NCBI RefSeq assembly: GCF_900046455.1
Contig: NZ_FCOT01000011.1
Location: forward strand, 434,001 to 498,000
From: Cellulomonas timonensis
Lineage (GTDB): Bacteria > Actinomycetota > Actinomycetes > Actinomycetales > Cellulomonadaceae
Direction: 5' to 3'
DNA length: 64,000 nt
In this document: piece by piece, positions 28,068-36,181 of the stretch
How positions within the stretch are numbered: the stretch's first letter is position 1
Layout: every line of letters starts with the position of its first letter
Translations under genes and position numbers: made by a program
The notes under the pieces: model-generated
What the model saw: only the letters and a program-made list of their open reading frames with translations
Database searches by the model: none
Told to the model about the DNA's origin: nothing

Positions 28068-30428
28068 GTGCAGCCCACTGCTGCGCCGCCCGCTGCCGTG
28101 TCTCCCACCGCCGGGCCTCCCACAGCCGCGCCCCCCACTGATGTGCCGACCACCGGCCCCACGGATGAGCCGTCGGTTGCGCCGAGCGCGGAGGCGACCG
28201 CAGAGCCGACACCCACGCCGACGCGGACACCGACCCCAACGCCGACCCCAACGCCGGAGCCGACGCCGGAGCCGACGTTCTTGCCAGCGCAGATCGCCCT
28301 CCCGGCGACAGCCGGCCCCGTGGTGCTGGTCGCCGACGGAGCCGAGCAGGTCGTCAGCGTCGAGATCGAGAACACCGGCGGCGTGGCCGCGACCGGGCTG
28401 CGCGCCGAAGTCGAGCTTCCCCCGGGCGTTGTCCTCGCCTCGTCCACGGTCCAGCTCGCGGCGCCGTCCAGCCGCATGGCGCAGGCATCACCGTTCGCCG
28501 TGGCCAAGCGGTTCGCCCTCGGTGGCGCCAGCCAGTGGGTCTGCGTCGCATCGGCCAGCAGCGGGTCCGCCGAGTGCGCACTCGACCGACTGGCCGCCGG
28601 GTCGATGGCCGTCCTCACGCTCCGGGTCGTGGTGGACGAGTCCGCGCTCGGGACCGCGGACGCAGCCCTGTCGATCGAGGTCACGGGTGACGAGATGGCG
28701 CCGATGCGGCTGCAGGCGCCGGTGCTGGTGCAGCGTCAGGCACGGTTGGAGGTGCGCGCGCCCGAGTCGCTCGACGTCGTGGGGGGCCAGGACCTGCCGT
28801 TTCTGGTGACCGTGGTGAACGATGGCGACGTGCGGGCGCGCTCCGTCGAGGTGCGGGTCGCCCGCCCGGCGGGTGTGGACTGGGCGGCGACGCCCGGCGG
28901 CGCCGGCCCGGGATGGGCGTGCTCGCCAGAGGCCGCCGCCACGCTGCTGTGCGCCCGCACCGGCATCGCGCCGGGTGCGGAGACCCCGTTGACGCTGGCT
29001 GTGCGTTCGGCGCCCGAGGCTGTGCCGGGATCGCTGGGCGGCGCCGTGCAGGTCAGGGCGTCGGCGTCGGGCGCGCTCAGCGGGCAGGCGGATGTCGGCG
29101 TCGTGGTGCGCGGCTCGCGACTGGGCTTCGGCGCCGCTCCGACGGCCCAGCTCGTGGACGGGCGCGCGGGCCGAGTGACGTTCACCGTCGTCAACTCCGG
29201 AAACCACCCGGCGCAGGGTGTGGTCGCGCAGATCACGCTGCCCCGTCACGTGGCCGCGGACCTGACGGCGTCGGATGACAGCCGAGGGGAGTGCACGGCC
29301 GTCAGCGCGACGGAGTTGCGGTGCGAGCTCGGCACGGCGGCGCCCGGGCAGGAGCAGCCCGTGGTGATCGGCGCGAAGGCCGTCGCGGCGGGCTCCGGCC
29401 AGGTGACCGTGCGGCTCACCGGGGGAACCGGCGCGGAGGTGGCGGCGAGCACACCCGCCAAGGTCGCCTCCGGGGGGCTGTCGCCGCGGTTCAGCCGGGC
29501 CGGGGGGTGGACCGCCACGCAGGTGGGCGCCCCGCTGCTCGCCTGCTGGGGCGCCCCAGGCACCGCCCTGCCCCTGCCCTCCTCCGCATGCGCGCGTGCC
29601 GGCGCAGGGCTCGGGACGGCGCTCGACAACAACGGGTACACAATGGTCCCGCTCAACGCGGCTGGCGGCAGCCGGGTGTCGTCCACCACGCGACTGGACA
29701 TCCCCGCAGGACGCGAGATCGCCTTCGCTGGGCTCTACTGGTCGGCCAACCGTGGCCCGATCGACCCGCTCACCGGCGACCCGACGTCCGTGCAGTTGCG
29801 CGGCCCAGGGGAGGGCTCGTACCGGAGCCTCACCGGCGAGGTGCTGATCGAGGCGCAGGATGATGGCCGCCGGGTCTACTACCAGTCCTTCGCCGACGTG
29901 ACGGAGCAGGTCAAGGCCGCCGGCCCGGGCCTGTGGTCTGTGGCGGACATTGCCATCGCGTCGCCCCGCCTCGACCTGTCCCCGACGTACTACGCCGGCT
30001 GGTCGCTCGTCGTCGTCTACGCCGAGCCGGGCGCGGGTGACGTGACCGTCTACGACGGCGGCGCGTGGGTCGGCGCCCAGAAGGCCGCAGCGCCGACGTT
30101 CACCTTCGCCGCCGAGCCGGGGTCGACGGCGCGGATCGGCGTGGTGGCCTGGGAGGGCGACCGGGGGACCAGCGGCGACGCCCTGCTGCTCAACGGCGCC
30201 GCGCTCACCCCGTGGCGGTGGACGGGCGCCGCCCTCGTCGCCACCGGATCAGCGGCGAACGCCTTCGACTCGACTGCGGTCGGCTGGAGCGGCGCGAACT
30301 CGATGGGCGTGGACGCCAAGCCGTTCCAGGACGTGCTGCTGACTCAGCCCCTCAGCACGCTGACGGCGACCACCACCGGCGACGGGTACCTGATCGGCGC
30401 CCTCACGGTCCAGACCCGGACGGGCTGA
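28068..30428 (+). CDS. Extracellular part of the sigma-fusion protein: Pro/Thr stalk, DUF11-like repeats, DUF3344-like end (3' part)
   Basis: This frame is in phase with the sigma-factor gene and starts (GTG 28068) only because of the artefact stop. It opens with a Pro/Thr/Ala stalk of about 65 residues ending in PTPTPTPTPEPTPEPT, continuing the stalk left of the artefact. Three Ig-like DUF11/CARDB-type repeats follow (VVSVEIENTGGVAATGLRAE, FLVTVVNDGDVRARSVEVRV, VTFTVVNSGNHPAQGVVAQI). The last about 320 residues, from FSRAGGWTATQVG, resemble DUF3344 surface domains (AFAGLYWSANRG, YAGWSLVVVYAEPGAGDVTVYDG). No cell-wall anchor is seen, consistent with membrane attachment upstream. Confidence 0.8.
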   Translation: MQPTAAPPAAVSPTAGPPTAAPPTDVPTTGPTDEPSVAPSAEATAEPTPTPTRTPTPTPTPTPEPTPEPTFLPAQIALPATAGPVVLVADGAEQVVSVEIENTGGVAATGLRAEVELPPGVVLASSTVQLAAPSSRMAQASPFAVAKRFALGGASQWVCVASASSGSAECALDRLAAGSMAVLTLRVVVDESALGTADAALSIEVTGDEMAPMRLQAPVLVQRQARLEVRAPESLDVVGGQDLPFLVTVVNDGDVRARSVEVRVARPAGVDWAATPGGAGPGWACSPEAAATLLCARTGIAPGAETPLTLAVRSAPEAVPGSLGGAVQVRASASGALSGQADVGVVVRGSRLGFGAAPTAQLVDGRAGRVTFTVVNSGNHPAQGVVAQITLPRHVAADLTASDDSRGECTAVSATELRCELGTAAPGQEQPVVIGAKAVAAGSGQVTVRLTGGTGAEVAASTPAKVASGGLSPRFSRAGGWTATQVGAPLLACWGAPGTALPLPSSACARAGAGLGTALDNNGYTMVPLNAAGGSRVSSTTRLDIPAGREIAFAGLYWSANRGPIDPLTGDPTSVQLRGPGEGSYRSLTGEVLIEAQDDGRRVYYQSFADVTEQVKAAGPGLWSVADIAIASPRLDLSPTYYAGWSLVVVYAEPGAGDVTVYDGGAWVGAQKAAAPTFTFAAEPGSTARIGVVAWEGDRGTSGDALLLNGAALTPWRWTGAALVATGSAANAFDSTAVGWSGANSMGVDAKPFQDVLLTQPLSTLTATTTGDGYLIGALTVQTRTG

Positions 30429-30447
30429 CGGCCAGTCCTCGGGCTGG

Positions 30448-31113
30448 TTAGTCCTCCAGCTCGGTCGCGGCAGCCACCGCGGCCTCGACGGGGACGTCCC
30501 CAGAGACCAGCTCGAGCGTCAGGCCAGAGGCGCGTGGCTCATGCAGCAGCGCGACCAGCACCGCTGCCACGTCGTCGCGCGGCACCGAGCCGGGCGGCAC
30601 CACCGTGTCGAGGCGGACACGCCCCGTGCCCGGGTCGTCGGTGAGGCGCCCCGGACGCAGGATGGTCCAGTCCAGCTCATGGCCGTTCAGGTAGCGCTCG
30701 CTGGCGGTCTTGGCGCGCAGGTAGGCGGCGAACACGTCCGACGATCCCTCGGGCGGCTCGGTCCCAGCGCCCATCGAGGACAGCAGGATGTAGCGGTGGA
30801 CGCCCGCATGGGAGGCCGCGTCTGCGAGGGCCTCCGCGGCGGCGCGGTCGACGGTGTCCTTGCGCGCGACCCCGCTGCCCGGGCCGGCTCCTGCCGCGAA
30901 GACGACCGCGTCCGCCCCGGAGAGTGCTCCCGGCAGGGCGCTGGGGTCGACCTTCTCGAGGTCGAGCAGCAGTGCGCCTGCCCCGTCGCTCTTCACGTCG
31001 GCGACGTGATCGGGGTTGCGCACGATCGCGATGGGCGTGTCGCCGTTCGCCACCAGTGCGCGGGACAGGCGACGGGCCACCTTGCCATGGCCCCCGGCGA
31101 TAACGATGCGCAT
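30448..31113 (-). CDS. NAD(P)-binding atypical SDR (NmrA/epimerase-like) protein
   Basis: A 221-residue Rossmann-fold protein. The dinucleotide motif is I-A-G-G-H-G-K-V-A at residues 5-13, and DAVVFAAGAG and YILLSSMGAG are typical strands. The usual YxxxK active site is replaced by a weaker YLRAKTASERYL pattern, and the C terminus has TILRPGRLTDDPG. This is the YwnB/YtfG-like group of putative reductases; substrate unknown. It converges with the sigma-fusion gene. Confidence 0.8.
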   Translation of the reverse strand: MRIVIAGGHGKVARRLSRALVANGDTPIAIVRNPDHVADVKSDGAGALLLDLEKVDPSALPGALSGADAVVFAAGAGPGSGVARKDTVDRAAAEALADAASHAGVHRYILLSSMGAGTEPPEGSSDVFAAYLRAKTASERYLNGHELDWTILRPGRLTDDPGTGRVRLDTVVPPGSVPRDDVAAVLVALLHEPRASGLTLELVSGDVPVEAAVAAATELED

Positions 31114-31237
31114 GGGCCCACGTTAGGTCCGATATGTCACCCGCGCACGGGCGGCGCCTGGGCGTGCGGACGACGGGGTGCGCTGCCGGACCGCCGTGGG
31201 TCCCCCCAGACCAGTCGGGGTCCGGCAGCGCGTGTCC

Positions 31238-31567
31238 TCAGCGGGCGTCCCCCGAGCCGCCGAGGACAGTCGGTGGCGCCTCGAGGAGGCGCAGGTGCGT
31301 GAGCCGGTGCCGCAGGCTCTGCACGTCGTCGGGGCCGGAGCCGCCTGGCACGAGGGACAGCGCGGTGAACGTCTCGGCGGTCGGCAGCAGGTCGCGGGCC
31401 AAATCCCGCAGCGTCTCGGCGATCTCGGTGAGCTCGGCGGTGCCGAACACGGCGGCGCCGGCGGGGGAGTCGGTGGCGGCGTCGTCATCGTCCCGCAGGC
31501 CGACGTACAGGACGAAGCCGGCGCGGGGGCGCGCCTCAGGCGCGCGCTTCTTGGCGGGGAGGGTCAT
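31238..31567 (-). CDS. Hypothetical protein
   Basis: A 109-residue protein of unknown function with no membrane segment. It starts MTLPAKKRA, then has a strand-like FVLYVGLRDDDD and a helical FGTAELTEIAETLRDLARDLLPTAETFTALSL. ATG 31567 follows a GGAGG-like site; the frame upstream to 31660 is Arg/Thr-rich and does not look coding. Transcribed alone or after a possible leader peptide at 31636-31716. Confidence 0.55.
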   Translation of the reverse strand: MTLPAKKRAPEARPRAGFVLYVGLRDDDDAATDSPAGAAVFGTAELTEIAETLRDLARDLLPTAETFTALSLVPGGSGPDDVQSLRHRLTHLRLLEAPPTVLGGSGDAR

Positions 31568-31635
31568 ACGGGCCTCCGGTGTGCGGTCCCGCCCCGTGCG
31601 GGGCAGGCAGGTGGTGGTCGATGGGCTGACGCGGG

Positions 31636-31716
31636 TCAGGACCGACAGCACGTGGGGCACAGGCGCGCGAGGTCGTGCGCCGAGACGGCGACGAGGATGG
31701 GCAGCGCGGAGTTCAC
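31636..31716 (-). CDS. Possible 26-residue leader peptide, cysteine-rich end
   Basis: A short frame GTG...TGA reads V-N-S-A-L-P-I-L-V-A-V, then S-A-H-D-L-A-R-L-C-P-T-C-C-R-S. It ends 69 bases upstream of the 109-residue hypothetical gene on the same strand. The clustered cysteines just before the stop are reminiscent of actinobacterial cysteine-responsive leader peptides, but the match is loose and chance is quite possible. Confidence 0.2.
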   Translation of the reverse strand: MNSALPILVAVSAHDLARLCPTCCRS

Positions 31717-31851
31717 GACTTGATCGTGTCAGGTGATCCGGAGATGCCCAAGGGGGAATGCCCGAGATCTCACCGAGTGAGAACTCTCAGGAGGCGCGCC
31801 GAGGCGCCGCTGAGAGGTGGCGGGGCGGCCCGAGCCGCCGGGTGGAACGGG

Positions 31852-32487
31852 TCAGACGACGCCGTAGAGGCGGTCGCCCGCGTCGCCCAGGCCCGGGACG
31901 ATGTACGCGTTCTCGTTCAGTCGCTCATCCACCGATGCCACGACCACCGTGAGGTCGCCCCGATCGCCGACAGCGTCCTCGAGGACCTTCAGGCCCTCAG
32001 GCGCGGCGAGCAGGCAGACGGCTGTCACGTCCCGGGCGCCCCGCTCGAACAGGAAGTCGATCGCGGCGACGAGCGTGGCGCCCGTGGCCAGCATCGGGTC
32101 CAGCAGGAAGCACTGGCGGCCCGACAGGTCGTCCGGGAGCCGGTTCGCGTAGGTGATCGCCTCGAGGGTCTCCTCGTCGCGCTGCATGCCCAGGAAGCCG
32201 ACCTCGGCGGTGGGCAGCAGGCGGGTCATGCCCTCGAGCATCCCCAGCCCGGCGCGCAGGATCGGCACCACCAGCGGGCGCGGGTCGGCGAGCTTGGTGC
32301 CCGTCGTCTGCGTGACAGGCGTCTGGATGACCGTCGGCTCCGTGCGGACGTCACGCGTGGCCTCATACGCGAGCAGGGTCACGAGCTCGTCGACGAGGAG
32401 CCGGAACGTCGGGGACGCCGTCCGCTCGTCCCGCAGGACGGTGAGCTTGTGGGCGACGAGGGGGTGGTCGGCGACGTGCAGGCGCAT
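31852..32487 (-). CDS. upp: Uracil phosphoribosyltransferase
   Basis: Salvage enzyme making UMP from uracil and PRPP in the cytoplasm, 211 residues. The start [20 protein letters not shown] is typical; the PRPP-binding loop is [18 protein letters not shown], and the uracil-binding C terminus reads [22 protein letters not shown] 32487 aligns with the family start, and the longer frame to 32727 is the shadow of tadA. It diverges from tadA by about 70 bases. Confidence 0.97.
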   Translation of the reverse strand: MRLHVADHPLVAHKLTVLRDERTASPTFRLLVDELVTLLAYEATRDVRTEPTVIQTPVTQTTGTKLADPRPLVVPILRAGLGMLEGMTRLLPTAEVGFLGMQRDEETLEAITYANRLPDDLSGRQCFLLDPMLATGATLVAAIDFLFERGARDVTAVCLLAAPEGLKVLEDAVGDRGDLTVVVASVDERLNENAYIVPGLGDAGDRLYGVV

Positions 32488-32556
32488 GGCGCACACGCTA
32501 CCTCCTGTCCCACAAGGTGGACACCGCCTCAGGTCCCAGGTGGGAGGATGACCAGC

Positions 32557-33039
32557 ATGATCGGCCTGCCACGTGACGGACGCGACATGGCGGAAGCGCT
32601 CGCGGAGGCCCGTGCCGCGCTCACCACCGGCGACGTTCCGGTGGGGGCCGTCGTCATCGGGCCGGACGGCGGCATCGTCGGGCGCGGCCACAACCAGCGT
32701 GAGGCCACCGGGGACCCCACCGCACACGCCGAGGTGCTAGCCCTGCGGGACGCCTCCGAGCGGCTCGGCCGGTGGCGGCTCGACGACTGCACGCTCGTGG
32801 TCACCCTGGAGCCGTGCCTGATGTGCGCGGGCGCCACAGTGCTGGCCCGCATCCCGCGACTTGTGCTGGGCGCCTGGGACCCCAAGGCCGGGGCATGCGG
32901 GTCGCAGTGGGACGTGGTGCGCGACAGGCGGCTCAACCACCGCGTCGAGGTGATCGGCGGGGTGCGGGAAGAGGAGTGCGGGGAACTGCTGCGGGCGTTC
33001 TTCGCCGAGCACCGGGGTGTGGCGGAGGCGGAGGCCTAG
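32557..33039 (+). CDS. tadA: tRNA-specific adenosine deaminase TadA
   Basis: Converts wobble adenosine 34 of tRNA-Arg(ACG) to inosine. The 160-residue protein has the cytidine-deaminase-fold zinc site: H57-A-E59 ([12 protein letters not shown]) and P-C87-L-M-C90 ([11 protein letters not shown]). ATG 32557 lies about nine bases after GGGAGG; ATG 32548 overlaps that site. The stop codon lies within a palindrome shared with the convergent Sir2 gene. Confidence 0.93.
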   Translation: MIGLPRDGRDMAEALAEARAALTTGDVPVGAVVIGPDGGIVGRGHNQREATGDPTAHAEVLALRDASERLGRWRLDDCTLVVTLEPCLMCAGATVLARIPRLVLGAWDPKAGACGSQWDVVRDRRLNHRVEVIGGVREEECGELLRAFFAEHRGVAEAEA

Positions 33040-33051
33040 GCCTAGGCCTCC
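33030..33051. terminator. Perfect 22-bp palindrome spanning two convergent stop codons
   Basis: GGAGGCCTAGG followed by its exact reverse complement CCTAGGCCTCC. The tadA stop (33037-33039) and the sir2 stop (33042-33044 on the other strand) both lie in it. It may fold as a hairpin and act as a short bidirectional end signal, though a loop-less perfect palindrome needs several central bases to open. Confidence 0.5.
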
Positions 33052-33926
33052 AGGCTTCGGGCGAGGGCAGTCAGGGTGGGGGACGTCCCCGCGTCGAGCG
33101 TCAGTGTCGCCAGCGCGTCACCGCGGGTCGGGCCCTGGTTGACGATGACCACCGGCTTGCCCGTGCGCGCGGCATGCACCACGAAACGCCTGCCCGACAA
33201 CACCGTCAACGATGAGCCCGCGACGAGCAGCGCCTGCGCGTCGTCCACCAGCGCGAAGGCCCGCGCCACCCGCTCCCGGGGGACGTTCTCCCCGAAGTAG
33301 ACGATGTCCGGCTTCAACATCCCGCCGCACTCGCCCGCGCCGCCGTCGGGGTCCGGAGCCCAGCAGGACGCGACCCGGAAGTCCGCCGTCGACTCGATCA
33401 CCGCATCCGCGTCGGGCGCGATCTCGATGTCCGCCACCGAGCCCACCGACTCCACGAAGCCGGGGTTCAACGCCTCCAGGCGGTCCGCGACCTCCGCGCG
33501 CGGGCGCACCGTGCCACAGCGCAAGCACACCACCCGGTCATACCGGCCATGCAGGTCGATCACCGTGCGCGAGCCCGCCTCCTCATGCAGCAGGTCCACG
33601 TTCTGCGTGATGACGCCGTTCACCACCCCGCGGGCCTCCAACACCGCCAGCGCGCGGTGCCCAGCGTTCGGCTCCGTGCGGTGCATGTGCCGCCAACCCA
33701 CGTGGTTGCGAGCCCAGTAGTGCCGGCGGAACGCCTCGTCGCCCACGAACTGCTGGTACGTCATCGGGGTGCGCGGCGGGGAGTCGGGGCCGCGGTAGTC
33801 GGGGATGCCGGAGTCCGTCGAGACGCCCGCGCCGGTCAGCACAGTCAGCCGCTTGCCACGGAGGAGGGCGACCGCATCGTCGAGCGAGCCGGCCGCCGGG
33901 CGGGGGAGCGTCGTCGAGATCGTCAC
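33042..33926 (-). CDS. Sir2-family NAD-dependent protein deacylase
   Basis: A 294-residue sirtuin. The NAD motif GAGVSTDSGIPDYRG lies at residues 32-46, TQNVDLLHEEAG at 107-118, and the catalytic His is H126 in VIDLHGRY. Four zinc-binding cysteines are present: C134/C137 and C188/C200. KPDIVYFGENVP and AGSSLTV complete the family pattern. It is the class II/SIRT4-like group common in actinobacteria. The target proteins are unknown. Confidence 0.92.
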   Translation of the reverse strand: MTISTTLPRPAAGSLDDAVALLRGKRLTVLTGAGVSTDSGIPDYRGPDSPPRTPMTYQQFVGDEAFRRHYWARNHVGWRHMHRTEPNAGHRALAVLEARGVVNGVITQNVDLLHEEAGSRTVIDLHGRYDRVVCLRCGTVRPRAEVADRLEALNPGFVESVGSVADIEIAPDADAVIESTADFRVASCWAPDPDGGAGECGGMLKPDIVYFGENVPRERVARAFALVDDAQALLVAGSSLTVLSGRRFVVHAARTGKPVVIVNQGPTRGDALATLTLDAGTSPTLTALARSLEA

Positions 33927-34035
33927 CGGACCACGGTACGACGCGGGTCTGGACGCTGGCGGCGGGGGCGCTGCTGGGCGTCGCTGGGGACTCGATTACG
34001 GACCATGGGCTCCGACCAGGTACCCTTCTCGGCGA

Positions 34036-34125
34036 GGTAGCGTGTCCGAGCGGCCTAAGGAGCACGCCTCGAAAGCGTGTGTGGGTGAAAGTCCACCGTG
34101 GGTTCAAATCCCACCGCTACCGCCA
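34036..34125 (+). tRNA. tRNA-Ser (anticodon CGA)
   Basis: A 90-base class II tRNA including an encoded CCA (34123-34125). Acceptor stem GGTAGCG pairs with CGCTACC, the anticodon stem CACGC/GCGTG encloses CTCGAAA (anticodon CGA, reading UCG), a long variable arm (TGTGGGTGAAAGTCCACC) is present, and the T arm is GTGGG-TTCAAAT-CCCAC. Class II shape and anticodon both give serine. Confidence 0.97.
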
Positions 34126-34156
34126 CCGGCTCTGACTCGGATCAGGGCCTTGTAGT

Positions 34157-34206
34157 GACAGAACCCCTCGCGGGGCCCGGAAGGGCGTCCCGCGAGGGGT
34201 TCTGTC
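34157..34206 (+). terminator. Strong hairpin after tRNA-Ser
   Basis: A perfect 18-bp stem (GACAGAACCCCTCGCGGG and its complement) with a 14-base loop begins 31 bases after the tRNA. It probably ends the tRNA transcript. Confidence 0.88.
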
Positions 34207-34510
34207 GTTCCAGCGGCGTTCGCTCGGGTCCTTCGCGGCCGGACGACGGGTGCGTGTCGGCGCCAGCTCGATCAGATGGCCGTGCCCGGGTCCGACGACG
34301 GACCCACCGGCCTGGGGCCGTGGGCTGGTCGAGGGTGCTGGGTTGTCGCCGGGGTCAGGCTGCGGCGGGTGGGCTCAACGCCGCGGGCGGCTCGTCGTCG
34401 GCGAGGGGGATCTCCTCGGGACGCCACCGCCGATTGACCTCGCCCGTTGGGTCCGTCCGGCCGCTGTGCGCTGCGAGCGGGCGTTCGACTCGATGCCGAG
34501 TGCCCACCGT
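34207..34510. other. Gene-poor stretch with a possible coding remnant on the minus strand
   Basis: No complete gene. On the minus strand a frame ending TGA at 34355 reads HSGRTDPTGEVNRRWRPEEI, then PLADDEPPAAL and SPPAA before the stop. It has natural codon bias and looks like the C terminus of a real protein whose 5' part has been replaced by the esterase gene. I cannot identify the family. Confidence 0.35.
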
Positions 34511-35767
34511 TCATCGGGCACTCCCGGCGGCCGGCGGCAGCCGGGAGCACTCGGCGGGGTCGCGACGTCGGGGGATCCACGTCGACGGCGAGACGCGCCG
34601 GTGGTAGACGACCCCGTCGTACGCCGACCGCAGGTTCACCTCGAGCGCCGACACCCGGTGCAGCACCGGCGTGACCACGGCCCCGAGCGCCCGGTGGAGG
34701 CGGTCCTCGTCCAGCCACGCCGCGTCCGGGTCGTCCGACGTGCCCGCGAGGTCGACGACGAACCGCTCCCCCGCTGCGTCGAAGACCCGCTCCACCAGCG
34801 ACGGGCCGTCGTCGAGGCGGGTCGACCAGGTACGCGGCGACCGCTGCACGCGCGTCAGGAGGGTGCTCTTGGCGAGGTACTCGCCACTCCCGAAGAGCTG
34901 CGCGAGCGCGTAGTACCGATCGCCGAGCGCGGCCCGCAGGTGCGTGCCGAGCGTCGCGACCGGGGCGTCCGGCCCGTGGACGGCGATGTGCCCGTTGTGC
35001 GCCAGCAGCAGGACGGGCGCACCCGACGCCGCGACCGCGAGCACGGCGTCGGCCATCGCCTGGTCGCGGACCACCATGAGGTCGCGCCCCCGCACGCCCG
35101 ACCGCGGACCGTCGAGCTCGTACCGCAGCCCGGTCTCGAGCAGCGCGAGATCACGGTCGACCGTGTCCTGGCCCGTGCCGTCGCGGGCACCGGTCACGGT
35201 GTCGAGCAGCGCACGCAGCGCATCCGTCCGCCCCAGCAGGCGACCGTCCCGCGCACGGACACTCACCTGCGACGCCCGCAGGGGTGCCGATGCTGGTCCG
35301 TCCACCGTCACGCGTAGACGTCGGAGCGCGGCTCCCGGCAGCTGAGGGTCGATCCCGACGACCCGCACCTGGTCGTGGAGGTCGGCCGTCGCGTTCCGCG
35401 CGCGCACCCACGCGAGCAGCTCGCGCATTTCGCGCACATGCCACGTCCAGAAGCCGAGACCCTCGAACGCGTCCGCGAGGGCGTCGTCCGGCGCACCGCG
35501 CCGCAGTGCTGCGTCGACGTCCACAGTCGCCGCCGCACTCGCCTCCAGCGCGACGACCCGGCAACCGCGGTCCTCGACCATGCGGCGGAGCAGCGCGGTG
35601 CGGACCTCGAAGAACTCGCGCGACCCGTGCGTGGCCTCGCCGACCGCGACCACGGTGCACCCCGGTGGTGCGAGCAACGGAACGTCGCCGTCCACCCCGA
35701 CCGGGGTGAGGTGGGTCCGCAGCCAGTTTGAGCCGACGGGTGCCTCGGTGCGTCCTTCGGTGCTCAT
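34511..35767 (-). CDS. Erythromycin-esterase-family protein
   Basis: A 418-residue protein of the erythromycin esterase/succinoglycan-biosynthesis-like family. The catalytic-region motif VVAVGEATHGSREFFEVR lies near residue 40, and VVALEASAAAT, GFWTWHVREMRELLAWVR and LLLAHNGHIAVHG contain the conserved Glu and His residues. The family includes macrolide esterases but also enzymes with unknown substrate, so resistance cannot be claimed. It is flanked by remnants of other genes and by strong hairpins, which suggests acquisition by transfer. Confidence 0.85.
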   Translation of the reverse strand: MSTEGRTEAPVGSNWLRTHLTPVGVDGDVPLLAPPGCTVVAVGEATHGSREFFEVRTALLRRMVEDRGCRVVALEASAAATVDVDAALRRGAPDDALADAFEGLGFWTWHVREMRELLAWVRARNATADLHDQVRVVGIDPQLPGAALRRLRVTVDGPASAPLRASQVSVRARDGRLLGRTDALRALLDTVTGARDGTGQDTVDRDLALLETGLRYELDGPRSGVRGRDLMVVRDQAMADAVLAVAASGAPVLLLAHNGHIAVHGPDAPVATLGTHLRAALGDRYYALAQLFGSGEYLAKSTLLTRVQRSPRTWSTRLDDGPSLVERVFDAAGERFVVDLAGTSDDPDAAWLDEDRLHRALGAVVTPVLHRVSALEVNLRSAYDGVVYHRRVSPSTWIPRRRDPAECSRLPPAAGSAR

Positions 35768-35776
35768 CGCGCTCCC

Positions 35777-35968
35777 CTAGTCGCGGTACCCCTGCGCCTG
35801 CAGGGTGAACATCGCAGCGTATTGTCCGCTGAGCTCCAGCAGCTCCTCGTGGGTGCCCTGCTCGATGATCCGGCCCTTGTCGATCACGAGGATGTGGTCC
35901 GCCATCCGGACCGTGGCGAAGCGGTGCGCGATCAGCACGGTCGTCGCCCCGGAGGCGACCGTCGTGAC
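35777..35968 (-). pseudogene. 3' fragment of an exporter-type ABC ATPase gene
   Basis: About 64 codons encoding only the end of an ABC-exporter ATPase: TTVLIAHRFATVRMADHILV with the switch histidine, then IDKGRIIEQGTHEELL and a normal C terminus ending YRD and TAG. Upstream of about 35968 (5' side) the homology stops abruptly with no Walker motifs or membrane domain. It lies nine bases from the esterase start on the same strand, so it and the esterase probably arrived together from an operon linked to export or resistance. Confidence 0.85.
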
Positions 35969-36131
35969 ACGCGGTCTCCGTTCGGCGGCCCGCCTTCGCG
36001 CTGGGCGACCGGGGAGCGTTTCCGCAGGTCACCCGCTTGCGGTGTGAGCGCTTGCACCGGATCCGTGTGAGCCCGCCCCGCGCTGGCTGATCGTGTTGCA
36101 GGTCAGGCAGTTGTGTCACCACCCCGCCAGC

Positions 36132-36175
36132 CGAAGGGCCCCACCCGCAGCATCCTGCGGCTGTGGGGCCCTTCG
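36132..36175. terminator. Large hairpin, probably bidirectional terminator
   Basis: CGAAGGGCCCCAC-CCGCAG and CTGCGG-CT-GTGGGGCCCTTCG form a 19-bp stem with a four-base loop and a two-base bulge. It lies just after the stop of the minus-strand hypothetical gene at 36182. Confidence 0.8.
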
Positions 36176-36181
36176 TCGTTC

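Noticed and set aside
28200-28276. Tandem DNA repeat or CRISPR-like array (ACGCCGACC-type units)
   Set aside because: The short repeats simply encode the PTPTPT stalk; there are no spacers of fixed length and no cas genes.
28068-30428. Independent secreted protein starting at GTG 28068
   Set aside because: It has no signal peptide and begins inside a Pro/Thr stalk in phase with the upstream sigma gene; the apparent start follows from the adapter stop codon.
34036-36180. Integrative element attached at tRNA-Ser
   Set aside because: No integrase gene and no repeat of the tRNA 3' end was found downstream in the window, so an integrated element cannot be supported, only gene remnants.
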